This document shows positions 35,425 to 45,984 of a stretch of DNA of 64,000 bases, piece by piece (position 1 is the stretch's first letter; every line of letters begins with the position of its first letter). Source of the stretch: Maea johnstoni (lineage: Eukaryota > Annelida > Polychaeta > Spionida > Magelonidae); the NCBI GenBank assembly GCA_963942565.1, contig OZ012689.1, positions 21,101,185 through 21,165,184 on the forward strand. Reading direction: 5' to 3'. Position numbers and translations under genes: made by a program. The notes under the pieces were generated by a model that was not told the origin of the DNA, ran no database searches, and saw nothing but the letters and a program-made list of their open reading frames with translations.

Positions 35425-35600
35425 TCTGGGATAAAGAAACAATCCCGTTCGGGGCATGTGAGAAAGTTGCCAGAGACTTGGAGTTAGATGGTGGTTTTTC
35501 GCCAGGTCCTCCGGTTTCTTCCACCACTTATAACTGGCTAGTCACGACTTGGCCGAAATATAGCAGGAGAAAGTGACGATAATCGAAATTCCAAATCCAT
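35425..35600 (+). mobile_element. tRNA-derived SINE, 5'-truncated
   Basis: GGGGCATGTGAGAAAGTTGCC, then GGTCCTCCGGTTTCTTCCACC and the tail GGCCGAAATATAGCAGGAG with AAAGTGACGATAA. The tRNA-like head is missing. Confidence 0.7.
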
Positions 35601-36505
35601 GACATGGCCAGATATTGCAAAAAATATTGTTTCAAAAAATACTAGTACATATTGTTGCCCTCCCTTGTCACCTCTTTCATTTTTTATCATACTTTATAAA
35701 TCACTATAACCATGTAAAGATTATGCAGTCAGCCTTAAATGAATGAAAAGCTATGCTCAAAGGCAGTTTATTTCCAATCTTTTATTTTCCTAGTCACGTA
35801 TCAGTCAACCTTATTGGAAAATATTATATGTTATATGGTATATGATACTGTCGACTAAGGACACTTTTTCAGTTTGAGATTTTCCAGAAAAGAATCAGGG
35901 GAAGGGGAACGCGTTTATTTCTTGGCCGCAAATATATGTTGCTGCATATGTCTGTTATAAATAGACCTAATCAAAGAAACGAGCATTTATGCCATGTAAT
36001 CCATTTCGTTGGTTTTAATTGCACTACCATATTAGTCCTTAGTGCAGTAGTTAAGACCAAAACCAATCAATGGACATTGTTACTAAATTAATTTCACTTG
36101 ATTTTTAAAAACAATTTGTATCAAAAATACTTCATGTATGTCTGACACACCCCTTCTAAACATTCTATCAAAGAAAATGTCTTTAATAGGTTTAAACAAG
36201 TGGTATGACCGCTATTTTTAAACGATGTATAATTGGTACAAATATAACCAAAACATCCATATCAGTTCGAAATCTACATTAATGAATAAAACATAATCGT
36301 TATTTAGCGTGTGGTATTCTTTATTAAAGTCATGCCAAAGAGTGCCATTTGGGGTGCGCATATTGTCTGGATTGCATGTTTAAATATATCACCACAAAGT
36401 AAAGTATTTCTAAACTATATCTATGAGAGATTGTTGAATCAGCAACGGCTATCAACATTGAATTAGTTTCTTTTTCAGCGTATTGATTAAATTTCAAGAT
36501 ATTTC
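35601..36505. other. Region with no recognised feature
   Basis: AT-rich, no coding region or repeat supported. Confidence 0.3.
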
Positions 36506-36573
36506 TTTAACCCGTTAATGCTCACAACGGCCCAGAACAGCCTGACAATTTTTATGATATCTTGCAAGCTTAA

Positions 36574-36600
36574 CAGCCATTCTCCCTTAAGGGTCCACAT
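36574..36600 (+). repeat. Left terminal inverted repeat of the 6.6-kb transposon
   Basis: 27 bp, 26 matching the inverse of 43164-43190. Preceded by the TTAA target copy at 36570-36573. Confidence 0.92.
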
Positions 36601-37764
36601 AACGAGATTTGCGTGACCCTCGACCCCCTAGGGAAAAATACTGCATGAATACTGGCTTACTTGGTATCAGCCAGTAGCTAGGATCAATGTGCATCAGAGT
36701 CATGCATAACTAGTGTCCTAACTCTAGTAGAATTTTTTTTCTGAGGCCGGAAGAGCAACAAGGCGAAACGGACTAACGTGTCCTCAGCAAAGGTTAAAAT
36801 ATGATTTTGTGTGAAAAGATTAAAAAACCGGATTGTTTTAGGAAAACCTCATCTATATTTATTGGAAATATTTTGAATTTTGATATTTCTGACGCAAGAA
36901 CAGAATATTTCATTTTGAAATATACTTTAGGTAGGTCTGTACACGTGTCTTCAATTTTTGTTTGTACATTTCGCATCAAGCTATTTTATGCGGGACATGT
37001 ACCATATTAAATAGTATTCAATGATTTTTTGGTCTCTACATCTGCGGAAACATCTCAACTTTTCGATAAAATAACAAAAAGTCTGAGACCAAGTTTTAAG
37101 AAAGGCCCACAGACCTCGAAATGGGGTAAGGTTGGTGCGTATCGATAACAAGCGCAACTTACAATCGCATTATACCTCCCTATACATGTACTCGTGGAAG
37201 ATCTTCTTTTTGCATCTAAAAGACCTTCAGGCATAGTACAAATAACGATTGTAACAAATCCAGAAAGAATTATTTCTAAGCCTGCAGGGAAGCATAAGTT
37301 CGAAAAACCGTCACGTACAAACGTTGTGTAAGTTTCTAGGCAATCCGACATTGCCATCTATCGACAAGCCTACAGACTAAAATAATGAGGTTATGGCCTC
37401 GTTTTCATTTCTGACGTCAAGAAGGGATGTTAGGCCATGCTGCCAGACTCGTCAGAATCAGCGGTGTGTTTTTTTCATAAAATTTTTCGATTTCTAATCA
37501 TGGGATCTTCGAAAAATCGGTGTCATTTTAGGGGTAGGCTAGCATAGAAGCTCCGCTAACAGAAATTTTAAGATGTCTGTGCGTAATTTGCCGTAAGTTT
37601 AGACAACTTTGAAATGTTTTGCTCGTAAATGAATCAAAACAACATGGCGGGGGGGTATTTACATCTCGATTTGAGTTGAGGACATTTTCGTTACGTGTTG
37701 TTTCATTTGTGCGTTACGTTTTTGAGGACATGGCTTATTTTGACACTTTTCTTTACTTTTTCAG

Positions 37765-38129
37765 CTGGATAATGTATTCTACACGGCTCAGACCCCTTCC
37801 CCTAAGCAATGCAGAGCGGCAACGGCGATATAGGGCGAGGAAAATTGCTGCAATGGGTGATACCTTCTTGAAAAGAGAAAGTGAAAGGGTCAAAGCTTAT
37901 CAGAAGAAGGTAGCAGACATGACCGACGAAGAGAAGGCAAGGAACAGGAGGTTAACAAATATAAGGGTCAGGAGACACCGTAAGAAGAAGCGGGAAGAGA
38001 AACTGGCTGCTCAGGCTGATGTGGTGGAAGATGAGGACTGGTCAAGTGATGGATCTATCAGTAATGATGATGAGACGGATGATGGTGGTGATAGCAGTGA
38101 TGGTGGTGATAGAGCACAGGAACTCAGAG
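37765..38129 (+). CDS. Transposase-like protein, first recognised coding exon
   Basis: An acceptor (CTTTACTTTTTCAG) precedes the exon, and the likely start ATG is at 37772, giving MYSTRLRPLPLSNAERQRRY. The N-terminal about 75 residues are strongly basic (ERQRRYRARK, RRLTNIRVRRHRKKK), like a DNA-binding or nuclear-targeting segment, followed by an acidic Asp/Ser/Gly tail (about residues 90-115). The donor is CAGAG before GTATGT, phase 1, and the next exon joins in frame (codon GGT). The frame is also open upstream to 37619, so an unspliced longer N-terminus cannot be excluded. An upstream non-coding exon probably lies near 37640, where AACATGGCGG occurs. Confidence 0.8.
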
Positions 38130-38571
38130 GTATGTATTTCAACATTTATTCATTTATTTATTCCTGCACTTAGATGTTCTTGCTGTGAATAATAAGGTTA
38201 CTGTTTTATATTCCTGTTTACCTGCTGATTTACTTTTGAATGTATGTACTGTTCTGAACTGGTGCTAATCATAATTTACTGTATGTATGTACCTACCTGA
38301 TATTTGTCTTGCATCTGCTTAGAAGTAGAAATGTTCTGAACTGGTGCTAATCATTTACTACATAAACCTACCTGATATTTGTCTTGAATCTGCTTAGAAG
38401 TAGAAATGTTCTGAAGTGATGCTGATATTTATTGATCTGTTAATGATTACAATTGCAAATTTATTATAACCACATACCTACCTGATATTTGTCTAAGTTA
38501 AACTTTGAAACAGCTTTCGTGACACACTTTCTTCCTCTTATTCATACATTTGTTTAATTGTCTACTTTCAG
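38130..38571 (+). other. Intron of the transposase-like gene with internal repeats
   Basis: 442 bp, GTATGT to TCTACTTTCAG. It holds two to three tandem copies of a block of about 90 bp containing CCTACCTGATATTTGTCTTG and GAAATGTTCTGAACTGGTGC. Confidence 0.8.
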
Positions 38572-41369
38572 GTACACTGATTGTGAAATTCCCCCTGAGG
38601 AAGAGGAGAAGACAAGCTGCAGCTGTACCCACTACAAAGTCTCCTCGAAAGAAGAGAAAGAAACATGTCGCCCGAGTTGGTACTGGTCCAAAGTCTACAA
38701 GTTCTCCAAAGAGGAAGAAAAGACGTGTCGCAAAAGCTGTTTCAAAATTGAACCGACAGCTTACAAAGCATGAGGAACAGATCAAGAATCTCAAAGCTCA
38801 GAAACGGAAATTCCAAAGGAAATGCAAGAAGCTGGAGGAAATGATGGAGAAGAAAGGATCAAGTGACATTTCAAGTATTTACAGTAGTACTAGCACTGTC
38901 ACATCTCCAAGCCAGGGGACTTCAGTTTTGGATAGGTGGTCTCCAGTGGTTCATCCAGTTCCAGTGGTAGTGCTAGAACCACTGGAAGCTATGCAAGCTG
39001 AGCAAGGCATCACTGCTCAGACACCACTTAGCAAGACCAACCAGCTCATTCGAAACAGTGGCCTTACCCCAAGGAAAGTCCCAGCTGTCATCAAGAAGAA
39101 ACTGATCTATGCGAATGTGGTGGAGGATGAACTACAAACTGCAGCAAAGAAAAGTGACCAACACAAGGAGGTTGTGGTATCACTTCTCAAAGGCAAACAG
39201 CTCAAGAAATACAGACTGAAAAAGCAACTCAGCCGACAGTTAAATGTCTCAGAGAAGTTCCTTCGCAAAAGGAAGGACAAATCTCTCAAGTGTCTAGAGA
39301 GAAGGCGGCTACTTGCCAAACAGAAAGAGCTCGAGAAACAGGTTAGGTCTTTCCTAGAGAGAGACGACAACTCTAGGATGAACCCTGGCAAGCAGGACTG
39401 CTTGACAGTTGATGGAGAGAAGGTCCAAACAAGGATCCTCAATGACTACCTCTACATCTTATATGAGAGGTTCCTTGCTGAAAATCCTCAAGTGAAGATC
39501 AGCAAGTCATCTTTCTACAAGCTGCGACCCAAGCACATCAGACATTCCAATTGCTTGAAGCCGAACAACTGCTTGTGCCAGAGGCATGAAAACTCCACCT
39601 TGCTTCTCAGATCCCTGAAGAAGGTACTGACAGAACCCCTCACTCCAAGTCCTGATGTCTTTGTGAAATCTTACCAGACCGAAGAGGCAGTTAAGGGGTT
39701 GGTGGATAAAGTCACAGCCACTGAGGTTACTGTCCAGCAGTGGCAGAGAGTTCTAGATGCGAGAGATGGCAAACGCAGAGTCAAGGTTGTCAGTACCGAC
39801 ATGCCACTGTCAGAATTCAAGGACAAGTTTGTGCAAGACTTTGACAAATTTTCAGAGCACAATGCCAGAGCTAAAACTCAGTACACACAGCTACGCCAGC
39901 TGAAAGAGAACCTGCCAGCTAACCGCATCATAATCCAGATGGATTTTGCAGAAAACTTCACGTGTGCCTCTACTGATGCTGTCCAGAGTGCATATTGGAA
40001 CCAGGCTACTGTTACATTACACCCCTGTGTAGTGTACTACAAAGAGGGAGAACAGTTGAAACATACAAGCTATGTTTATGTATCTCATTTGAATCATCAC
40101 AACTCCAGTATGGTGATCGCTATTCTGAAAGCACTCATAAAGAAGGACCTTCAAGCTCTGATCAGTGAAAGGGGAAACGAAATGGTCCATTATATTACAG
40201 ATAGCCCCTACTCACAATATCGCAATAGGGTGATGTTCGCTGCTGTTGCTAATCACAAAGACCTTTTTGGCATCGAGGCAAGGTGGGACTATTTTGAGTC
40301 AGGTCATGGGAAGGGTCCCTGTGATGGCATTGGGGGCAGTGTCAAAAGGATGGCTGAGCAAGCAGGCAAACATGGAACACCTATGGCTGATGCAGATGAC
40401 TTCTTCAAATGGGCATCTGAAACTGGTGGAGTTGTAAACTACACTTGGATTGGCCAAGAGGAGTATGATTTAGCCCAGAAAGAGGTGAACATGCTTCAAG
40501 CCCAGATTGCAGCTGTGAAGGGCACTGGCAAGCTCCATGCAGTGAGGAGGGGATGTGATGCACACCATGTTTTATGGAGGGATACTTCTTGTAATTGCAT
40601 TCCAGAGTGTGGCAGTGAATGCAAGTGGGAGGAATGTAGTCTCCTTCCTCCTAAGGCAAAAGGCAAACTCAACAAATTCACCCCATGTCTTCAGTGTAAT
40701 TGGCTCTGCTTCTGTCCCAATGGTCCAGTTCTAGTTTTGGTACAGGAAGAGTCAAGCACCACTGACCCTACTCCTACTACTGCAGTTGACCAGGGTGCAA
40801 CTGAACAGGATGGTGGAGGTGCAACTGTACAGGATACAAGTGGTGGAGGTGAAACTGTACATGAGGATGGCCAGGGTGCAACTGTACAGGATACAAGTGG
40901 TGGAGGTGAAACTGTACATGAGGATGGCCAGGGTGCAACTGTACAGGATACAAGTGGTGGATGTGAAACTGTACAGGAGGATAGTCAGGGTGCCAATGAA
41001 TCTCAAACTGAAACCCCAGTGCAAGTTGATAACAGTGAAAAGGAATCTCCTGATATGGATTACATTGAAGTAGTAGACACAGATCAGTTGCAAGCAGGTG
41101 TGTTTGTGATCACTAAGTATGATGACATATCTTACATAGGTAAGGTGACAGATGTTGAAGAAGATGAAATTGAAGTCACCTTCATGACTACTCATGGCAG
41201 GGGTCAGGCTCAGAAGTTCAAGTGGCCTAAACATGAAGACAAGGTCTGGGTGATCAAATACGCTGTGCTGGCAATTGTAGATGAGCCTGAAGCTGCTAGA
41301 AGGTTCTTCACTCTCAATGCTACCTCTCTGGATAAATTTCTGGCAATCCAGCAGACCGATGGGAAGTGA
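38572..41369 (+). CDS. Transposase-like protein, main exon (RNase H-like fold inferred)
   Basis: With the upstream exon this encodes about 1,051 residues without a break. In order: a basic stretch and coiled coil (LNRQLTKHEEQIKNLKAQ); a middle region with CLKPNNCLCQRH; QMDFAENF (Asp about 577); HYITDSPYSQYRNR (Asp about 663); ESGHGKGPCDGIGGSVKR (Asp about 704); a Cys/His cluster (CDAHHVLW, CNCIPECGSECKWEEC, CLQCNWLCFC); an acidic 19-residue repeat; and a C-terminal barrel-like segment (YIGKVTDVEEDEIEVTFM, FKWPKHEDKVWV). Spaced aspartates with a QYRN and HGKG context suggest a DDE/D integrase-type core. I know the HGKG-CDGIGG block from unnamed proteins in many animal genomes but not its formal family. 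Its place inside clean TTAA-flanked TIRs argues that it moves this element. Confidence 0.85.
40821..40991 (+). repeat. 57-bp coding minisatellite, three copies
   Basis: Three in-frame units encode ATVQDTSGGGETVHEDGQG with small changes, forming an acidic linker between the Cys cluster and the C-terminal domain. The copies start at 40821, 40878 and 40935. Confidence 0.95.
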
Positions 41370-42417
41370 ATAACTGGTTAAGCAACGTACAAACTAAGTG
41401 TATTCACACTTCATTTCCTGAGTTATTTCAAATGTTCTGTTGCATGTTTAAATGTAAAGGTTTCATAACTTCTATGCATAATCATTACATCTGTTAAAAG
41501 TATTAGGGATGCTGGTTTAAAGTGTTTAAACCATTTTTATATTGTATGTTTCTCAAAATGAGTCACAAATGACATTGTGAAGATGTTTTATCTCCAATAA
41601 CATTCCATATATGTGATTTATTCAATGTTACAGTTGTGTTCGATTTTAGTTTGCAAGTATTACTCCAATCTAGTCATTACTTACTTCCTTTAATGATGTT
41701 CAAAGGTCTAATCATTTTGGAGAAGATCTGCGCAACTTACATAACTTACTCAAACACTCCATTTTGAAGTTCAGTAGTAGTGTAAAAGTGCTGGGAAACT
41801 TGCATTATTTATTTTGTTTGTGTCATTCTATTTTTATGAGTGGACTTTTAAGTATTTAAGGGTGCCATTGTGTCATTATGTGATCATAAAAGTGATAATT
41901 CCATATCTGTGTCATGAAAAAACCAGATATTTTGTACTGATGCTGTGCCAAAGCAATAATTTTGATGTGATTTCAATAGCACAATGTATAACTTTCCTAT
42001 ATATATGGTAATAATAGACATAAGATGCTTACCTACCTAGTTTTAAGCCTTCACATTGAGATACAACTTATGGTAGCAGACCTGAAACCTACAAACTATT
42101 TGAGTCAAAACTTCAATGCAGGTCAGTGTGAAGAGATGTTGTCCAAACTAGCTTCATGCAGTTGGAAATTGTTTCCCTCATTATGAAAAGGTCAAATAAC
42201 TATGAGTAGTACATTATAATTCACCATTATAGCCTTAGAAAGGTGTTGCCAAGAGAGAAGATATACCTCATTTTAATTCATTTTATACTTTTATACTTTG
42301 AAGTGCTTTCTGGGTGAAATTTAACATACCAAAGTGGCTCAGCCTTGCCAACGATTGTTGGGATAGGTGCATGTGATATCTATGTATAATTTAATTTCGT
42401 ATTTGACAGGTTTCTTC

Positions 42418-42423
42418 AATAAA
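42418..42423 (+). terminator. Likely polyadenylation signal of the transposase-like gene
   Basis: AATAAA about 1.05 kb after the stop codon, followed by a T/G-rich stretch (GTATTCATGTGTTTTCC). It lies inside the transposon. Confidence 0.55.
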
Positions 42424-43163
42424 CCTTTTGATTTTTAGACTGTATTCATGTGTTTTCCATTTTACCATTTTCTGCAACCTACAAACGAAAAAAATAATAG
42501 CCTAATCGCCAACTGCAATGAAGTCCAAATTAACAAATTAAGTTAATTAGGTGTCTTTAGGCCTATTAAGATGATTTCGGAACATTAATATTAATTTTGA
42601 AAAATTTCATATTTCTACATGAAATATCGCAACTTACGAAACGTTTTTCAATGCGCTATTAACCAGTGATGCTTTCACCTATGCTGTACATCTTTTGGGC
42701 CAGTCCCAGAGCACTAATTTGTCATTTCCCTGAGATAGGTTAGACTATTTTTCAGAAAGATCTCTCACTTTTACAGCTAAAGTTATACAATACTTTCAGG
42801 ACTTCATTGCAGTTTTGAAACTATACTTCACAAAACAGTGGCAAAATGATGAAAAAACAAGTGAAATATATGCAAAAGCTGTATTTATTTGAACCATCAT
42901 ACAGTTTACTTCATAAAAATAGCATACAATGGGGTATTAGCCTTTTCAATACATTTTTACAAGCCTGAAATCAAATAAAGGTCATATTTTGAGTGGTCCT
43001 CTGAAATTTGGATAGCCTCAACTTCAAACTGCTGTAAAAAATTTGTCTGAAGACTTTGTAGGCAGATTTTTTGGGCTTTTGCCCTTGAGATATACTAGTT
43101 TCAGAAAAAATTAGTCTCAGAAAGATCTGTGACACAAACCCTCGTGACCAACTTCCAGCCCCA

Positions 43164-43190
43164 ATGTGGACCCATAAGGGAGAATGGCTG
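43164..43190 (-). repeat. Right terminal inverted repeat of the 6.6-kb transposon
   Basis: 27 bp, followed by the TTAA target copy at 43191-43194. Confidence 0.92.
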
Positions 43191-43204
43191 TTAAGCATAG
43201 TTAG

Positions 43205-43350
43205 AAAAATGTTTGATTGAAGAATGATAATCAGAACACCTCTAACAACTCTCCGTCAAATATTTCTTAAGACAATTCTCAAATCCGAAGTTATTATCAA
43301 AAGTAACAGACCTAGACAACAACTTCTGAAGGAAATCTTAAGCATGACCT
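43205..43350 (+). repeat. Right flank of the host repeat split by the 6.6-kb transposon
   Basis: AACAACTCTCC-TCAAATATTT and GAAGTTATTATCAAAAGTA match 49495-49560 in the same orientation. The left flank (36507-36569, TTAACCCGTTAATGC) matches 49384-49450. Confidence 0.75.
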
Positions 43351-43566
43351 ACATTATCCTGAACAGTAACCAAAGTGTAAAAATATAACATCTCTTTACG
43401 GGAGATCTGTACTTCAAGTGGTATTTTTGCATGATAGTAGCAGAAAAAAGCATTCTTTGATTGTTTATCATCCGTACAATTTATATTCAGCTAATCACTT
43501 TCATTTTCCCATTGGGTGAGACTGTTTGAATACAAAATGTTTCCATTACAGGATATGGCCACAGTA

Positions 43567-43612
43567 CCAACCGTCCTGGCCACCACGGTACCGTGGTGGC
43601 CAGGACGGTTGG
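43567..43612. repeat. Perfect 46-bp palindrome
   Basis: Two 23-bp halves beginning CCAACCGTCCTGGCC are exact inverse complements with no spacer, centred on GGTACC. It is GC-rich in AT-rich surroundings and can form a cruciform. Confidence 0.95.
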
Positions 43613-43619
43613 GAGCAAT

Positions 43620-44045
43620 GCTTCCTGTCATTCGCACTCCCTAGAGAACGCTACCCACCTGGCCGGCACTGTCGTGCAGGTCCTTATCTATATGGGTCAA
43701 ATGCAGCCAGCTAGTAGCAGTATACGATGGAGTGTTGACGCTAGATGTGACAGCCATACAGATTTCCACTTGCAGCAGAAAATTGAGTATAAAAGCGGTT
43801 TTCATGGAAATGACTACACGAAAGTGGTATATTTAGTTTAGGAAGTATACGATACTCTGGCGTGCAGCTTAATATAGGAGTTTTAGCATGCTCTTGAGGG
43901 TTGAAAGTTGTAACAAGTGACTTTAAAAAGTTCTGTGTGACCATATCCTGTCATGTCACTATTTCTTTCCTTTTGGAATTGCCATTTTTGCCATGTGAAC
44001 TCGTAAATGTGTTAGTGTGTCTTCTTTCTTCTTTTTTTAATTTCA
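43620..44045. other. Downstream flank of kinase gene 2, no recognised feature
   Basis: No domain or splice-supported coding region. 3' untranslated sequence of the minus-strand kinase probably occupies the right part. Confidence 0.35.
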
Positions 44046-45131
44046 CTAGCCAGATGCATTCAGCTCCATTTTGGCAAGTTTGTTTACAGTGTCAATGAGG
44101 TTCTGGACGAGCTCGTGCGCTGGCCGACCCAAGCAGTACCGGTTTGAAACATAACAAATATCCTTGTCTCCGAGATCACGTGATGCATGTACGTGACATC
44201 CGCTATGCTGTGCTAATTTGTTCAGCTCTTTCGCGCCCTCCAACTTATGCAGATTGTGAAGGTTCATCAAAACGCTACACCGGAGCCCTGTCCCTAGATT
44301 GGTTGGGCAGCTTGTTATCATTCCTAGGTTCTCATCACAGAGAAAGGCCTGTTCATTCCCCGTGATGTTCTTGATTTCATCCTCGATGACTTTTACTCCT
44401 TTCGCCAGACGATCGAAAGCGGATGTGACGTCAGAACCTTTTTGCATACTAATGATCCTCAGGTGGTCTTCCTCGTTCACCCAGACAAGGAAGGTCCGGT
44501 GACGGTTGATGAAGATCCCTCGACCAGTTGGCCAATAATCATAGCAACCTGCTGCCGCTTGTACGGGGTCTCCGCGATCAAATATGTAATGATTCTTCAG
44601 CATAAGCTCGAATTCAGGACGAGGAACTGTCTCAACAGTATAGTAAGTACCAGCGAAATCTCCCTCGAGACGTTCAAACACAGTTTTCATGAGCTCCTCT
44701 ATCTTCAGAAGATGGTCCTTCGAGATGGGAGACAGTGGAAAGCCGTGCAAGTTTCTCGCCAAACGAATGCGTGTCGATTCAATCAACTCAGAGTGCTTAA
44801 TTTCCCCGGTTACCTTTGCTGGCTCTAGATCTGAGATTGTGTGCTTGCTGACGCCATGGTATTCCTTGATTATCGGCAGAAAGATACTTTCAAAGTCTTT
44901 GTATGACTCAATGTCTCCAGCCCACACGCCAACTCTGTCGTGCTGGTTGATACATCCTGGATTGATTGCCTTAGCCAAAGTCCAGCCTGTTGAGACAGTC
45001 TTGTGGTCTTTCAATTCGGCCCATACATCTCTTGTTAGGTACTTGTACATGAGCGTAGTGTTGTTTTCTGATAGCTCAGGGAACTTGCCAGCCTTGAGGT
45101 CTGCGTGCATTTCGTAACGAAACTGTTGCCT
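44046..45131 (-). CDS. Phosphagen (guanidino) kinase gene 2, single large exon
   Basis: One uninterrupted exon encodes 361 residues from RQQFRYEMHADLKAG to MELNASG and a TAG stop. It contains the short specificity loop PGCINQHDRVGVWAGDIESY, the ATP-binding STRIRLARNLHG, DYWPTGRGIF, VNEEDHLRIISMQKG, and SCPTNLGTGLR with the conserved cysteine. It would transfer phosphate between ATP and a guanidino compound; the loop length is arginine-kinase-like, but CSVLMNLHNL after the cysteine and the short loop before CYVSNRYCLG are unlike standard arginine kinases. The acceptor TTCTTTCAG enters in phase 0 at the same residue as in gene 1. The start codon must be in a small upstream exon to the right that I did not find. 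Confidence 0.92.
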   Translation of the reverse strand, partial: RQQFRYEMHADLKAGKFPELSENNTTLMYKYLTRDVWAELKDHKTVSTGWTLAKAINPGCINQHDRVGVWAGDIESYKDFESIFLPIIKEYHGVSKHTISDLEPAKVTGEIKHSELIESTRIRLARNLHGFPLSPISKDHLLKIEELMKTVFERLEGDFAGTYYTVETVPRPEFELMLKNHYIFDRGDPVQAAAGCYDYWPTGRGIFINRHRTFLVWVNEEDHLRIISMQKGSDVTSAFDRLAKGVKVIEDEIKNITGNEQAFLCDENLGMITSCPTNLGTGLRCSVLMNLHNLHKLEGAKELNKLAQHSGCHVHASRDLGDKDICYVSNRYCLGRPAHELVQNLIDTVNKLAKMELNASG

Positions 45132-45592
45132 CTGAAAGAATATGAGATTCGTGATAAAAAAAAATCAATAGTTTATGCTCCTCCTCACTGTGATTTGTCA
45201 CCGATTCATTTCTGAGCTGAGTTATTGCACTCAATACTATTTGTACCAAAATACTACTTTATTCATTTGTTAATTGTGGTCAATGTGTGTTCTACCTTTA
45301 GACGAAGTCCTATCTGACATTTTGACTGGAGTCTTCAACTGACTTTGTATAAATGCAGTCATATTCAAATAGCTCCAATCAAATGTACACAAGTTATGTC
45401 TAGCCTTCCAAGACCACTAAGACTACGAAGCCTACCATCCAAATAACTCAAAAAATTGCTCAAATGAGCTTTATAATCAGCAAACGGAAATGAGATTACG
45501 CAAGTATGTTCATGAAGCTCTCTCTGACAGCAGATATGTTTCGATGTACAGTATTTAAACTCGCTGGCCCTTTCCGTAGGACTTAGAGCCTG

Positions 45593-45800
45593 CCCTGATG
45601 GCCGTGTGGTCTAATGCGTTACCACTGACTGCTAGCTGTCTCTCACCACTGCCTGGGTTCGAATCACGGCATGTGAGATAGTTGCCAGTGATTTGGGGTC
45701 AGGCGGTGGTTTTCGACGGGTACTCCGGTTTCCTCCACCAGTTTCAACTGGCTAGTCACGAATTAGCCGCAACATGGCAGAAAAGGGACGAAAAATCGTA
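45593..45800 (+). mobile_element. tRNA-derived SINE, reference copy
   Basis: The head has an A-box-like TGGCCGTGTGGTCTAATGCG and a B box GGGTTCGAATC (45656-45665), the internal Pol III promoter of a tRNA. The body includes GATAGTTGCCAGTGATTTGG and CTCCGGTTTCCTCCACCAG; the tail is AACATGGCAGAAAAGGGACG. It recurs at least seven times in the window in both orientations. Confidence 0.8.
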
Positions 45801-45984
45801 ATTCCAAATTACTTTTACACTTAACGAAACCTACTCATTTGCTCCGACATGATGGAATTTTATCAGCAAAGAATCACTTGTACTATGTAGAAAAAGTATG
45901 TCTCATATCGCTAGTGATTCGCCTTTGATATGCCAATACAAGTATGTGAATTAAATCGCGTGTACCGACAAGGACATTTTATGG

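Larger units (their letters stand above)
36574..43190 (+). mobile_element. 6.6-kb TTAA-flanked DNA transposon, apparently complete
   Basis: The left end CAGCCATTCTCCCTTA-AGGGTCCACAT is the inverse of the right end with one mismatch in 27 bp. TTAA sits directly outside both ends (36570-36573 and 43191-43194). The flanks joined across one TTAA read CTTGCAAGC-TTAA-GCATAGTTAG, which aligns with CTTGCAGGC-AAAA-GCAAAGTTGAG at 49441 in a related copy of the host repeat that has no insertion. The element carries one open transposase-like gene and long non-coding ends. TTAA duplication is known for piggyBac, Kolobok and part of Sola; the encoded protein does not look like piggyBac. I cannot name the superfamily. 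Confidence 0.9.

Noticed and set aside
40752-41234. 160-residue minus-strand frame
   Set aside because: Antisense shadow of the acidic repeat region of the transposase-like gene.
44144-45117. Plus-strand frames of 73 to 142 residues
   Set aside because: Antisense shadows of the kinase gene 2 exon.
45593-45670. Possible functional tRNA gene
   Set aside because: A and B boxes are present but the sequence runs straight into a conserved SINE body and lacks a clean cloverleaf; multiple copies share the body.
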